Origin: Polyangia bacterium
GTDB lineage: Bacteria; Myxococcota_A; Polyangia; Fen-1088
NCBI GenBank assembly: GCA_036268875.1
Contig: DATATI010000001.1
Location: forward strand, 156,163 to 220,162
Reading direction: 5' to 3'
Length of the DNA stretch: 64,000 nt
The number at the start of each line of letters is the position of its first letter. Positions within the stretch are counted from its first letter, which is position 1. The translations under genes and the position numbers were made by a program. Positions 1-8,922 of the stretch are shown here, one piece after another. The notes beneath the pieces were generated by a model that had not been told where the DNA came from, made no database searches, and worked only from the letters and a program-made list of their open reading frames with translations.

Positions 1-1024
1 CCGGCGTTTCGTTGACGGACAAGGCAAAGTCGCCGCCCGCGCTGGCCAGCGTGGCGGTGCGGAACCCTGTTTTTCCCAGATCGATCGTGACCTCGGCGCC
101 GCCGATGGTGATCACCGCGCGCGCTTCGTACAGCGGTTGGGCGCCGTGCGTGTGCGGCCACCACCGCGCCACGCCAGCGATCCGCAGCGCGCCGGCGATG
201 GCCACCGTCGCCGGCGCCGCGCCGGCGCCCGCCGCCACGCGCACGTCCAGCGCGGCTTCGCGCGCGAGGCCGTCCGGGCCGATGACGATCAACCGCGCGC
301 CGGCGATCGCATCGCCCCCACCGACGATCGGCCGCAAGGTCAGCGACAAAGCCACCGTGCCGACGTCGCCGGCGACGGTCGGGCGCAGGTCGATGTCGCC
401 CACTTCGAAGCCGCGCTGGCGCAGCAGAGTGACGGGCCGCCACGGACCGACCGGCGGCGCGTCCGGCGACCAACCGGGGGTACGGCCAAGCAGCGTGGTG
501 CGAACCCAACGGAGCTGCTGGTTCTCCACCATCGGCGCCCGCCAGCGCGGCCGCGGGCGCTTGACCGCCAAGACAACATCCAGGGCGTGAAACCGGATCA
601 GCAGTTCGTTCTGCGCTATCAGACGTCCGGTGACGTCGACGGCGGTGCGGAGGAACATGTTCTCGCTGTGAAGGACGAGCACCCCGTTCAGAAAAACGTC
701 CGCCACCGTCGCCAGGCCCTCGAAGACCAGCGACCAATGTTCGCCCGGGGCGGCCGACGCGCCAGCGAAGCGGCAGCGGTACCACCAGTCGGCGCCGTCC
801 AGGCGCGCGGGCCCGGCCAAAGGAATCTCGACGCTCGCACCACCGGCCCCGGCCGCTCGCAGCGCGCCGGCGGCCGTGCCGGGCGCCGCCGCCGGAAACC
901 AGCGCAGACGCAAACTGGCCAGCGCGTCCGGTGTCGTCGCCGCGCCCGGCGCCGTCCAGCCAAGCTCCCACTGGTCCGCGACGGGCGCGCTGGTGGCCAG
1001 CGAATTCTGCCGCGCGGCTGGCAC
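1..1024 (-). CDS. Glycoside hydrolase family 2-like protein, N-terminal part (runs off left edge)
   Basis: About 341 residues are visible, reading leftwards from a GTG at 1024 with no stop before base 1. Residues 80-200 look like the GH2 sugar-binding jelly roll (WWYRCRF, FEGLATVADVFLNG, PVGPWRPVTLL). Residues 205-320 look like the Ig-like sandwich, with the beta-mannosidase-type signature WWPHTHGAQPLYEA at 288-301. The catalytic barrel would lie outside the window, so activity cannot be judged. The gene starts 17 bases after the carrier protein stop and is probably the last visible member of that operon. The GTG start is a choice: no strong ribosome binding site is seen and upstream in-frame CTG codons exist. 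The family call is fairly sure; the substrate is unknown. Confidence 0.75.
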   Translation of the reverse strand, partial: MPAARQNSLATSAPVADQWELGWTAPGAATTPDALASLRLRWFPAAAPGTAAGALRAAGAGGASVEIPLAGPARLDGADWWYRCRFAGASAAPGEHWSLVFEGLATVADVFLNGVLVLHSENMFLRTAVDVTGRLIAQNELLIRFHALDVVLAVKRPRPRWRAPMVENQQLRWVRTTLLGRTPGWSPDAPPVGPWRPVTLLRQRGFEVGDIDLRPTVAGDVGTVALSLTLRPIVGGGDAIAGARLIVIGPDGLAREAALDVRVAAGAGAAPATVAIAGALRIAGVARWWPHTHGAQPLYEARAVITIGGAEVTIDLGKTGFRTATLASAGGDFALSVNETP

Positions 1025-1041
1025 GTCCAGTGGCGAGCGGC

Positions 1042-1296
1042 TCAGCGGCCCCCCGTCAGCTCCTCGATGGCGGCGCGGATGGCGGCGATGCTCTCGAAGA
1101 CGCTGCGCCTCAACATCGCGTCAGGGAACTCGACGTCGAAGGCGCCCTCCAGTGCCAGCATCACGTTGACGCTGGCGTGAGAGGTCATCCCCGCCTGATA
1201 GAGATCGTTCTCGTCAGTCAGGGTGGGGACTTCTTTGGCCAGGCGGCCGTGCTCGGTGAGGATCTCGCGAATCTTGGTGGTGGTTTGTTCGGGCAT
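1042..1296 (-). CDS. Acyl carrier protein dedicated to an amino acid:CP ligase
   Basis: A protein of 84 residues, the normal size of a stand-alone carrier protein. The phosphopantetheine attachment site is Ser39 in GMTSHASVNVMLALE, which aligns with the usual DSL helix start, although Asp is replaced by Thr and Leu by His. It lies between acpS, which would convert it to the holo form, and a GH2-like gene. It is in the same operon as a seryl-tRNA-synthetase-like ligase, so its likely cargo is an amino acid rather than a fatty acyl chain (known biochemistry of the family; the cargo here is inferred). The divergent DSL motif also argues against a role in general fatty acid synthesis. Confidence 0.88.
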   Translation of the reverse strand: MPEQTTTKIREILTEHGRLAKEVPTLTDENDLYQAGMTSHASVNVMLALEGAFDVEFPDAMLRRSVFESIAAIRAAIEELTGGR

Positions 1297-1305
1297 GGTG
1301 AGGCT

Positions 1306-1725
1306 CTATCCGTGGGCTTTGTCGACGACGATGACGGCCACGACGGCGGTGGCGTAGTCGCCTTCATGGCTGAGGCTGACGGACACGCTGGACCAGCCGG
1401 CCTCGTCGGCCAGTTGTTTGGCGCGGCCGTGCAGCACCAGATCCGTCCAGCCGCCGGGCATCTGCTTGACCTCGATCGATCGCAGGTCCAGGCCCTGATC
1501 GTCCAGGCGCAGCGCCTTCAGCGTCGCTTCCTTGGCGGCGAACCGCGCGGCGAACCGCGCCGGGGCCATCATGGGGTTCGCGTTGCAGGTGGCGATCTCG
1601 TCGGCGGTGCAGATACGCCGCATGTACGCTTCGCCCAGGCTGTCCAGTGAAACAGCCACCTGGCTGACTTGCACCAGGTCGACGCCCACCACCACCCGAG
1701 GAATTCCGCTGTTTGCGCTAGACAT
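1306..1725 (-). CDS. acpS: Holo-[acyl-carrier-protein] synthase (AcpS-type phosphopantetheinyl transferase)
   Basis: The product of 139 residues should transfer 4'-phosphopantetheine from CoA to the serine of a carrier protein. The two magnesium-binding signatures of AcpS are present: Asp16 in VVGVDLV and Glu66 in RFAAKEATLKAL. Length fits the family (about 120-140). I chose ATG at 1725 because GGGAG lies five bases before it; a GTG at 1731 is also in frame. It ends 9 bases before the carrier protein gene, so the natural substrate is probably that protein. Whether this is the only AcpS of the genome cannot be told from the window. Confidence 0.9.
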   Translation of the reverse strand: MSSANSGIPRVVVGVDLVQVSQVAVSLDSLGEAYMRRICTADEIATCNANPMMAPARFAARFAAKEATLKALRLDDQGLDLRSIEVKQMPGGWTDLVLHGRAKQLADEAGWSSVSVSLSHEGDYATAVVAVIVVDKAHG

Positions 1726-1782
1726 GTTCACTCCCGGTAGACATGGCGAGGGCCAGAAGGATCGGGCGTCGTTTGGTCGGTG

Positions 1783-2781
1783 TCAAGACGCTTGCCCTCC
1801 CACCAGCGACGCCAGCTTGGCCATCCCGCGCTCCCAGGCCAGCGCGGCGTCGGCCAGCATGGGCGCGAAATCGACGGCGCGCTTGGCGTTGACGGCGCGC
1901 GCGCCTTTCAAGATCAGCGCCTTCGCCGTCGACGAGATCTCGGTGAAGGCGTCGGCCGCTTCCTGCAGCGGTCCGCCGCCCGCGCCCGCCAGCCAGCGCA
2001 GATAAAGCGCCGCCAGCTCGAACGAAGCCCCCAGTTGCCGGAGGGTGGCGAAGGCGTAGGCGTGATAGCGACCGAGGCCCTCCGTCTGCAGCCGGGCGAT
2101 GTCGCCCCCGAATTGTCGCGCAAACCGGGCGATGGGATTTGCCGCCGGTCGCCGCCCGAGGTGCCGGCCCAGCAGCGACGAGGAACGCACCCGCAGCTCG
2201 GCCGGCGACAGGCGCTGCACGCGATCGACGCGGATCAGCTCGGCGAAGAACGGCATGTACGCGGGATCGACAGGCAGCCCCAGCCGGAACAGCCCGACAA
2301 AGTCGTCGCCATCCAGGGCGTAGTAGCTGGCGTTGTGAAAGTAGCCCAGGCGGCGCGCCTCGGCGTCGATGTCTTGAATGACAATGGTGGTCTTGGTGTG
2401 CTGGGTTCGATAGTCGGTGCCCTTGGTGTCGGGGAGGAAGAAGGCGTCGGCTTCGGTGCTGATCAGCTTGCCGGCGGCGACGTGGCGGACGGCGTGGTCG
2501 ATCAGCGGCTGCCACACCGTCAGCTCCTGCACGTCGACGCCGTAGAGATCCCAAAGCTCGCTGTGCGGTGGCTTGAAGAAGGTCCATTGGTCATCTTCAA
2601 AGTCCACCGCCACCGTGAACGGCAGCATGGCCATCGGATCCAGGCCCTGCGCGTGGAGGACTTCGATCCAGATGTCGACGTAGCAATTCTTCTCGACCCA
2701 GGCGCGATCCTCGGCGTGCAGCGCGTGGCGCTGGTACGTCGCCGGATCAAGGGGGAAGACCGCCGGGTGACTCAAGGCCAC
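1783..2781 (-). CDS. DUF1839 family protein
   Basis: A soluble protein of 332 residues without signal peptide or membrane segment. The N-terminus (FPLDPATYQRHALHAEDRAW, then NCYVDIWIEVLHAQGLDP) matches what I know as DUF1839, a family regularly encoded beside amino acid:carrier-protein ligases. No catalytic residues can be assigned from sequence alone. The start codon (GTG at 2781) lies inside the end of the ligase gene, overlapping it by 10 bases; a TTG at 2775 that overlaps the ligase stop as TTGA is an alternative. The tight coupling suggests it acts on or with the aminoacylated carrier protein, for example as an acyl transferase; that role is inference. Confidence 0.82.
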   Translation of the reverse strand: MALSHPAVFPLDPATYQRHALHAEDRAWVEKNCYVDIWIEVLHAQGLDPMAMLPFTVAVDFEDDQWTFFKPPHSELWDLYGVDVQELTVWQPLIDHAVRHVAAGKLISTEADAFFLPDTKGTDYRTQHTKTTIVIQDIDAEARRLGYFHNASYYALDGDDFVGLFRLGLPVDPAYMPFFAELIRVDRVQRLSPAELRVRSSSLLGRHLGRRPAANPIARFARQFGGDIARLQTEGLGRYHAYAFATLRQLGASFELAALYLRWLAGAGGGPLQEAADAFTEISSTAKALILKGARAVNAKRAVDFAPMLADAALAWERGMAKLASLVGGQAS

Positions 2782-3686
2782 AGTCGGTCGCGAACCTCTT
2801 TGGGCCAGGTCGCGGTGTCGCAGCCGTGATGGCGGAACAGCGCCATCACACAGCGTTCAAGGCCGAATCCCAGGCACGCGGTGTGCGCGGTCTCGCCCGA
2901 CTGGGTCTTGATGGCGAAGGTGTGGCCAAAATGTTCCTGGTGATAATTGAACGAGCACACCGCCGTCGGGTGCTCCTCGGAGATCACCGGCACCAGCACC
3001 TCGAACTTCAGCTTTTGATCTTTCTGGCTGACCGCCAGCATGCGCCCGCCGCGGCCGAAGAACGGATCCGACGCCACGTCGGGTTTGGCCGGCAAACCGA
3101 GCGACGTCAGCAGCTCGACGCCGCGCTTGACCCACAGGTCGCGCCACTGCACGACCATGTCCGGCGTCCCCACGCGCACGAACTCGCGCACGCGGAAGGC
3201 TTGCATGCGGGTCGGCTCGGCCGACGGTTCGTGGCGGTAGACCCAGTTCTGCATATCGACCAGGCGGCCCTTTTCCGGGATGACGCCGGTGAAGCTGGGA
3301 TAGACCGGATAGCAGGCGGCCGGATTCAACACCACCTGGGTCATGCCCTGCAGATGCCCCCAAGGCTCGCCGGCGTGGACCTTCTCGCTGAGGCTGTGGT
3401 GATCCTTCTCGTTGCCGAAGAAGCTGAACACCGTGCCCGCCAGCTGCGGGAACGAATCCAGGAAGTCGCTGCGCTCCAGCACCTTGCGGTCGATTATCGG
3501 CGGGAACAGCATCACCTCGGCGCCGTCGTCGCGGGCCACACGCGTGACCGCGTCGTTGAACCGCGCCAGCACGTCTTCGAACATCGGCCCGCGCCCGAAC
3601 GCGCCCGGCACACCGACCGGAATGATCAAGCGATGCTTGACCATCTCTTCGTAGAATTTCCCCGGATCGTAGTCTTTCGCGGCCAC
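2772..3686 (-). CDS. Amino acid--[acyl-carrier-protein] ligase (class II, atypical SerRS-like)
   Basis: A truncated homologue of the catalytic domain of atypical seryl-tRNA synthetases (304 residues, no tRNA-binding domain). Such enzymes activate a small amino acid with ATP and transfer it to the pantetheine of a carrier protein instead of to tRNA. The class II motif 3 is CLGFGLERCVMAL at 271-283. The zinc site typical of the family can be placed at Cys125, Glu168 and Cys271, with spacing 43 and 103 that fits the published Cys-Glu-Cys arrangement. The GTG start at 3686 follows AAGGAGGA by 7 bases. The amino acid used (glycine or alanine in studied members) cannot be predicted here. Confidence 0.92.
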   Translation of the reverse strand: MAAKDYDPGKFYEEMVKHRLIIPVGVPGAFGRGPMFEDVLARFNDAVTRVARDDGAEVMLFPPIIDRKVLERSDFLDSFPQLAGTVFSFFGNEKDHHSLSEKVHAGEPWGHLQGMTQVVLNPAACYPVYPSFTGVIPEKGRLVDMQNWVYRHEPSAEPTRMQAFRVREFVRVGTPDMVVQWRDLWVKRGVELLTSLGLPAKPDVASDPFFGRGGRMLAVSQKDQKLKFEVLVPVISEEHPTAVCSFNYHQEHFGHTFAIKTQSGETAHTACLGFGLERCVMALFRHHGCDTATWPKEVRDRLWP

Positions 3687-3703
3687 GCGGTCCTCCTTCG
3701 CGT

Positions 3704-4870
3704 TCAGTCGTCCTTGTACACCAGCAGCAGCGACGCGCTCTTGGACAGGATGCGGTCGTTGCCGATCATCAGCGCGGCCGAGAGGGAATCACGCAGGTGT
3801 CGCCCGACGCTGAAAGGGGTGTCGTTCTTGTAGCCCATGATCCCGCAGATCCCCAGGGCATGCTGGACGATGTCCGCGGTCTGCTGCGACGTCGCGATCT
3901 TGAGGTTGTTCATCTTCAGAGCGAAGCCCAGGCTGGACAGCGCTTCGTTGCCTTCCGGCGCGCGCAGCAAGCGATCGCTCTCGGCGTTCACCGCCTGCAC
4001 GTTGTTGCGCATCGACTGCAGCCGCGTCGACAGCTCGGCCAGGCGCAACGCCGTCGGCGGCACAGTGCCGGGTTTCTTGCGCGCCTCGGCCCGCACGAAG
4101 GCGCTGGCCCGTGCGGCCGCGTCGGTGGCGATGCCCAGCCACACCGACGACCACAGCAAATGGGAAAAAGGCACCATGGTCTGCGCCGACGAGTCAGCGA
4201 ACGAGCCGGGAAGGATCTGTTCTTCCGGTCCCGCCGACGTCAGCTTGAAGCCGGGGCTGCACGTTCCGCGCATGCCCAGCGTGTCCCAGGCGGTGGTGCG
4301 CGCCAAATTGAAATCGCCCTTGCGCAACAGCACCAGCACCTGATCGCTGGCCGCCGCATCGGGGGCGCGCCGGCAGGTGACCAGCAGATCGTCGGCCTGT
4401 TCGCCGTAGGAAATGGTGGTGGCGTCCTTGTTCAGCTTGAAGCGGCCGCCCTCGCGCTCGACGGCGCAGACGCTGGAGCGGGTGTCGCCGCCCACGCCGA
4501 CCTCCGACGTCACCGAGGCGATCAGAAGTTGTCGTTCGCACAGCTCCGACAGATAGCGACGGAAGAACGGCGACGACAGCCCGTGCCGCGCGATGCAAGC
4601 CACCTGGATATGGTGCATGGCCACCACCATCCCGGTCGACGAGCAGTGCTGGGCCAGGGCCATGCACATCGCGCCCAGCTCGGAGATGCCGTGGCCAAGG
4701 CCACCCAGTTCCTTGGGCACGAACGCGCCCAGAAGTTTTTCCCGTTTCAGCTCGTCGATGGCCTCGCGGGGAAAGCGCGCGTTGCGATCGACATCGTCGG
4801 CGTGGCGGGCGGCGATCTCGGCGCCGATACGCGCCGCCACGGGGCTGGGTGACCTGGAAGGATCTGTCAC
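3704..4870 (-). CDS. Acyl-CoA dehydrogenase family flavoprotein
   Basis: A protein of 388 residues with the acyl-CoA dehydrogenase layout: helical N-domain (ELGGLGHGISELGAMCMALA), beta domain (TSEVGVGGDTRSS, WDTLGMRGTCSPGF) and C-terminal helical domain (DIVQHALGICGIMGYKN). It is the first gene of the ligase/carrier operon, 17 bases upstream of the ligase start, and a GAGGA lies 8 bases before its GTG. In this setting the substrate is more likely an aminoacyl thioester bound to the carrier protein than a CoA ester (inference). The position of a catalytic base was not assigned. Confidence 0.88.
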   Translation of the reverse strand: MTDPSRSPSPVAARIGAEIAARHADDVDRNARFPREAIDELKREKLLGAFVPKELGGLGHGISELGAMCMALAQHCSSTGMVVAMHHIQVACIARHGLSSPFFRRYLSELCERQLLIASVTSEVGVGGDTRSSVCAVEREGGRFKLNKDATTISYGEQADDLLVTCRRAPDAAASDQVLVLLRKGDFNLARTTAWDTLGMRGTCSPGFKLTSAGPEEQILPGSFADSSAQTMVPFSHLLWSSVWLGIATDAAARASAFVRAEARKKPGTVPPTALRLAELSTRLQSMRNNVQAVNAESDRLLRAPEGNEALSSLGFALKMNNLKIATSQQTADIVQHALGICGIMGYKNDTPFSVGRHLRDSLSAALMIGNDRILSKSASLLLVYKDD

Positions 4871-4928
4871 GCGGGGGTCCTCACTTTGATGAACGATGCA
4901 ACAGTATCATCTTCCTCGATTATCCGCC

Positions 4929-5699
4929 TCAGCCGCGCGCGATCGTGGCGGACCCGCCGCCGCGGATGAACCGTTTGAGCGCGCGCAAGACGGGAAGCGG
5001 GATCTCGTGGCCACCGTCGAACGGCAGGAACGTGTGGTCGGCGCCGGCCGCCGCCAACTGCGTCGCCAGCGATTGCGCGGCCGCGAAGGACAGTTCGCGA
5101 TCGGCGCGCCCGTGACTTTGAAACATCCGCAGGCCGCGAACGTTTTCCATTAATGAAGCCCACACGGCCGCCGTCACCCGCCCGCTGGACAGCAAGATCA
5201 ATCCGGCCAGCGACGGGCGACTCTGCAGCACCAGGTCCAACGAAAGAATCGCCCCTTGCGAGAAACCGCCCAGAAACAGCGGCCGCCCCGGCCAGCGGGC
5301 CCGCACTTCGCCGACCAGCGCCGCCAGCGCGCGCCGGGCGGCGGGCAGACCGGGCGGATCTTCGTCGCCAAGGTCGCGGTCAACGCCGCCGGCGACGGCG
5401 GCATCGCGACGGGCCACATCGATCATCCACCAGGCTCGCCCGCGCAGACCGCGCGGTCGCAGATCGACCGGGCCCTCGGCGAACAGATACAGCGCTGGAA
5501 CGCCCAGCGACGCGCCGAACGGCGACAGATCGTCGGCGACCATCGAGAACCCGTGCAGCAAGACCACCACCGGCGCGGCGGCCGACCACGGCCCCCGCGG
5601 ATCGCCGCCGGCGTCGACCATGCGAACGTCCAGGCCGCCGAGGGTGGTGGTGGTGACGGGCACCCACCCAGTGTCGACCGAATCGGATTTAGCGTCCAA
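4929..5699 (-). CDS. Carboxylesterase / lysophospholipase-type alpha/beta hydrolase
   Basis: A 256-residue protein resembling the phospholipase/carboxylesterase family. The oxyanion segment VVLLHGFS is at 45-52. The catalytic triad can be read as Ser147 in GGFSQG, Asp200 in HGRADREL and His231 in GGHEIP. No signal peptide is evident, so it is probably cytoplasmic. The assigned TTG start at 5699 is uncertain; a GTG at 5678 (VDTGWVPV) is also possible. It lies 58 bases upstream of the acyl-CoA dehydrogenase gene on the same strand, so it could share its transcript. The substrate is unknown. Confidence 0.85.
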   Translation of the reverse strand: MDAKSDSVDTGWVPVTTTTLGGLDVRMVDAGGDPRGPWSAAAPVVVLLHGFSMVADDLSPFGASLGVPALYLFAEGPVDLRPRGLRGRAWWMIDVARRDAAVAGGVDRDLGDEDPPGLPAARRALAALVGEVRARWPGRPLFLGGFSQGAILSLDLVLQSRPSLAGLILLSSGRVTAAVWASLMENVRGLRMFQSHGRADRELSFAAAQSLATQLAAAGADHTFLPFDGGHEIPLPVLRALKRFIRGGGSATIARG

Positions 5700-5737
5700 A
5701 CTGAAATCGCCGAAGCCCCCATGACGAACGTCGGCCC

Positions 5738-6979
5738 ATGAACAACGCTCCTGGCAACAGTGACACCGGCGCCGGCCCAGGCGAGCCAGCCGGGCTTGCC
5801 GACCACGCTCGGCCGACCACGCTTTTGCCCGGGCGCATTCCCGCGCTGGACGGCTTGCGCGGCGTGGCCATCCTTCTGGTCCTGTTGCACCAGTTCAACG
5901 TCCTTGATCCGCACGCCGGACTGACGGCACGCCTTCAGACGGCGATGGTCGAACCGGGCTGGATCGGCGTTCAACTTTTCTTCGTGCTGTCCGGCTTCCT
6001 GATCACCGGCATCTTGCTGGACGCCAAGGGCGCGCCGAATTTCTTTCGGAGGTTCTACCGGCGGCGCGTGCAGCGGATCTTTCCGCTTTATTACCTGGTG
6101 CTGGCGGCGACGTTCTTCCTGCTGCCGTGGGCGGCGCCGGCCATCGCCGCGCGCACCGGCGTCGGCCATCACCACCTCTGGTACTGGTTCTACCTGCAGA
6201 ACTGGCCCGGGCTGGGCGGCGACGCCGATCTGCTGGGCCACACCTGGTCGCTGGCCGTCGAGGAGCAGTACTACCTGGTCTGGCCGTTGGCCGTCTGGGC
6301 GCTGAGCGAACGGCGCCTCGGCCGGCTGTGCTGGGGCGTGGCGGCGGGCGCGTTCCTGTTGCGGGTAGCGATGCGCGCGGCGAGCGTGGCGCCCGAGGTG
6401 GTGTATTCATTCACGCTGGCGCGCGCCGATGCGCTGGCCATGGGCGGGTTGGTGGCGCTGGCGTTGCGGCGGGCCGAGTGGCGCGCGGCCATCGAGCGGC
6501 GGCTGCCACGCGCCACCGCCTGGACGCTGGCCGCGCTGGCGCTGGCCAGCCGAATCTTCGCCCGCAAGCAACTGGTCACGCAGACCATCGGCTACTCCGT
6601 GCTGGCCTGGGCCGGCGCGCTGCTGATCGCCTGGGTGGTGCTGAATTCGTCGAGAAGCGCCGGCGGCCCGGCGACCGCCGTCGGACGGCGGCTGCGGCGC
6701 ATGTTGGACTTCCCTGCGCTGCGCGCGATCGGGCGGGTCAGCTATGGCATGTACCTGTTTCACCAGCCGCTGCACCTTTTCGCCACCCGCGTCCTGCTGG
6801 CCGGACGCCTGAACGCTGATGGCACCACGCCTCGTCCGCTGGTCGCGGCGGCGTATCTGGTCACCGCCACTGCCGTGCTGTTCGCCCTGGCGCGGCTGTC
6901 GTGGATTTTTTTTGAAGGGCGATTCCTGGGGCCGTCGCCGCGGGAGGAGAATTGGAAGCGGCGCTTGGCGAAGGTTTAA
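5738..6979 (+). CDS. Acyltransferase family 3 membrane protein (OafA/YrhL type)
   Basis: A multi-spanning inner membrane acyltransferase of 413 residues. Family motifs are clear: PALDGLRGVAILLVLLHQF near the N-terminus with the conserved Arg and His, FFVLSGFLITG, FYRRRVQRIFPLYYL, and HTWSLAVEEQYYLVWP. Members move acetyl or other acyl groups onto surface polysaccharides, lipids or small molecules; the acceptor here is unknown. It is the first gene of a compact plus-strand block, with 9 bases to the next start, and is divergent from the esterase. The first 25 residues are hydrophilic and low in complexity, so the true start may lie slightly downstream. Confidence 0.93.
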   Translation: MNNAPGNSDTGAGPGEPAGLADHARPTTLLPGRIPALDGLRGVAILLVLLHQFNVLDPHAGLTARLQTAMVEPGWIGVQLFFVLSGFLITGILLDAKGAPNFFRRFYRRRVQRIFPLYYLVLAATFFLLPWAAPAIAARTGVGHHHLWYWFYLQNWPGLGGDADLLGHTWSLAVEEQYYLVWPLAVWALSERRLGRLCWGVAAGAFLLRVAMRAASVAPEVVYSFTLARADALAMGGLVALALRRAEWRAAIERRLPRATAWTLAALALASRIFARKQLVTQTIGYSVLAWAGALLIAWVVLNSSRSAGGPATAVGRRLRRMLDFPALRAIGRVSYGMYLFHQPLHLFATRVLLAGRLNADGTTPRPLVAAAYLVTATAVLFALARLSWIFFEGRFLGPSPREENWKRRLAKV

Positions 6980-6988
6980 GATGCGGCG

Positions 6989-8161
6989 GTGCCCCTCTCG
7001 CCGCTGCTTGCTTCGCTGCCCTTCACCCTCCTTGCGGCGCTGAGTGACGGCGCCGTCGCGCCAGCCGACATCGCCCAGGCCGAGGCCGGGGATGACTTCA
7101 TCGCCGACGCGCGCCTGCTTTACCAGGTGGTGGCCTGCGCACCGCCGCCAGGCGCGCCGGCCCCGCCCGCGCCGTTGCCGGGCGCGCTGCCCGCCGCCGT
7201 CGCCGATCAACATTGCCGCCAGATGCGGCTTCTGGTCCAGCGCTGGCGCCACCGCTGGGTGGACAAAGCGGTGCCATTCCTGGCCGAGATCGTCCCGGCC
7301 GATTTGCCGACCGAGGTGGTGTATCCGTTCGGCGGCGGCGATCTGTTCACCGCGCTGGCCACCTTCCCGCGCGCCACCACCATCACCACGCTGTCACTGG
7401 AACCATCGGGCAACCCGCAGACCTTCGCTGGTGCCACACCCGAAGCGCAAGAACACGCCCTGGCCGTGTTCCGCGATCACGTCCGCCGCCTGTCCTTCGC
7501 CACCCACAGCAAGACCACCAACCTGCTGGAGTTCCGCCACGAGGTCCTGCCTGACCAACTGGCGTTCGCCCTGCTGGCGCTGGTGGCGTTCGATCTCGAA
7601 CCCGTGCGCCTGCGTTTCTTCGACGTCGACGCCGACGGAACCTTGCACTACTTGACCCGCGAAGCGATCGCCGCCCGCAAGACGCGGCAGTTCGCCAACA
7701 TGGAGCTTGGCTTTCGCCGCCGCGGCGACGCCGGCGCGCCGGTGCGCCTGCACCGACACCTGCAAGCCAACCTGGCCGATCAACCGCTTTCCCGCACGCC
7801 CGGGGTGATCGCGCATCTGGCCGCCAAAGGCCACGTCGCGGCGATGACCAAGGCGGCCAGTTATCTGCTGTGGTCGCCGTCCTTCACGCGCATCCGCAAT
7901 TACCTGCTGGAACACGCCGACTGGATGATCAGCGATTCAACCGGCATCCCACCGCGTTTCGCCGCCGGCGCCGGCTTCGAGCAGCAGACCTTCGGACAGT
8001 TCACGGGCGCGTTCCTCAAGGCGGCGCCCGATCACGAGCAAGCGTTCGTTGACCTGTGGGCGGCCGAGCCGGCGCGCCCGCTTGGTTTTGGCTTCGGCTA
8101 TCCCGACAAGGACGGCCACGATCATCTGCTGATCACCCGCCGCCAGGCCGCCCCTCCTTGA
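6989..8161 (+). CDS. Conserved exported protein of unknown function
   Basis: The GTG-initiated product has 390 residues with a hydrophobic N-terminus (LLASLPFTLLAALSDGAVA) that reads as a signal peptide. I do not know a function. Two regions look like a conserved family core: VVYPFGGGDLFTALATFP with a following LSLEPSGNP (about 108-140), and near the C-terminus a segment ending RPLGFGFGYPDKDGHDHLL. No cofactor or hydrolase motif is apparent. The gene sits between the acyltransferase and an alpha/beta hydrolase, overlapping the latter by 4 bases, which suggests translational coupling and a shared cell-envelope role. Confidence 0.75.
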   Translation: MPLSPLLASLPFTLLAALSDGAVAPADIAQAEAGDDFIADARLLYQVVACAPPPGAPAPPAPLPGALPAAVADQHCRQMRLLVQRWRHRWVDKAVPFLAEIVPADLPTEVVYPFGGGDLFTALATFPRATTITTLSLEPSGNPQTFAGATPEAQEHALAVFRDHVRRLSFATHSKTTNLLEFRHEVLPDQLAFALLALVAFDLEPVRLRFFDVDADGTLHYLTREAIAARKTRQFANMELGFRRRGDAGAPVRLHRHLQANLADQPLSRTPGVIAHLAAKGHVAAMTKAASYLLWSPSFTRIRNYLLEHADWMISDSTGIPPRFAAGAGFEQQTFGQFTGAFLKAAPDHEQAFVDLWAAEPARPLGFGFGYPDKDGHDHLLITRRQAAPP

Positions 8162-8913
8162 CCAGGCGGCTGTCGCGCCGACAAGCCTTGCTGGCGCCGC
8201 TGGCTCTGACCTGGCGATCGCCGTCGACGGCGCACGCGGCCGGCGCTCGCGCGCAACGGCTGGTCGCGCCGGAAGGCGTGGTGCGGGTGTGGAAGCCATC
8301 ACGCTATGACCCGGCGACGGCCGGCCTGCTCATCTATGTGCACGGTCTTTACACCGACGTCGATCGCGCGTGGAGCGAACACGATCTGCCGGCCCAGTTC
8401 GCCCGCAGCGGGCGCAACGCCCTGTTCATTGTCCCCGCCGCCCGTTCGGAAGCCACCGCGCCGACACCCTGGGGGCCGCTGCAGACGCTGATCGATCGGG
8501 TGGCGCGCGACGTCCCCGATGTGCCGACCGCCGGTCCGCTGGTGGTGGCCGGCCACAGCGGCGCGTACAAGCAGATCATTCTTTGGCTGGATCACCCGCG
8601 CTTGCACACGTTGTTGCTGCTGGACGCGCTTTACGGCGGCCAACCCGAGCTGCGCGCCTGGCTGGACGCCGCCCCCGAAAATCGCATCAGCCTGATCAGC
8701 CACGACACCATCCCCGCCGCCCGCGACTTCATCGCCGAGCTGCCGGCCGCCGTCTACCGCCGCCGCTGCCCCGATCATTTCCCTTCCCTCACCGAAGCCG
8801 AGCGCGCCGCCAAGGTGCTGTCGATGGACACCCGCACCGACCACTTCGGGATCATCACCGAAGGTCACATGCTGCCGCTGCTGTTGCGCTGGTCGTCGCT
8901 GCCGGCGCGGTAG
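8158..8913 (+). CDS. Alpha/beta hydrolase, probably exported (Tat-like leader)
   Basis: I start this gene at TTG 8158, which overlaps the previous stop as TTGA; the same frame is open further upstream but only inside the preceding gene. The 251-residue product begins TRRLSRRQALLAPLALT, a twin-arginine-like leader with two Arg before a hydrophobic stretch and an AHAAGA cleavage region. The hydrolase core shows LLIYVHGLYTD (oxyanion loop) and the nucleophile elbow GHSGAY. A candidate catalytic His is in RTDHFGIITEGHM near the C-terminus. The substrate is unknown. It ends 9 bases before the next start. Confidence 0.8.
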   Translation: MTRRLSRRQALLAPLALTWRSPSTAHAAGARAQRLVAPEGVVRVWKPSRYDPATAGLLIYVHGLYTDVDRAWSEHDLPAQFARSGRNALFIVPAARSEATAPTPWGPLQTLIDRVARDVPDVPTAGPLVVAGHSGAYKQIILWLDHPRLHTLLLLDALYGGQPELRAWLDAAPENRISLISHDTIPAARDFIAELPAAVYRRRCPDHFPSLTEAERAAKVLSMDTRTDHFGIITEGHMLPLLLRWSSLPAR

Positions 8914-8922
8914 ACTGCGGCG

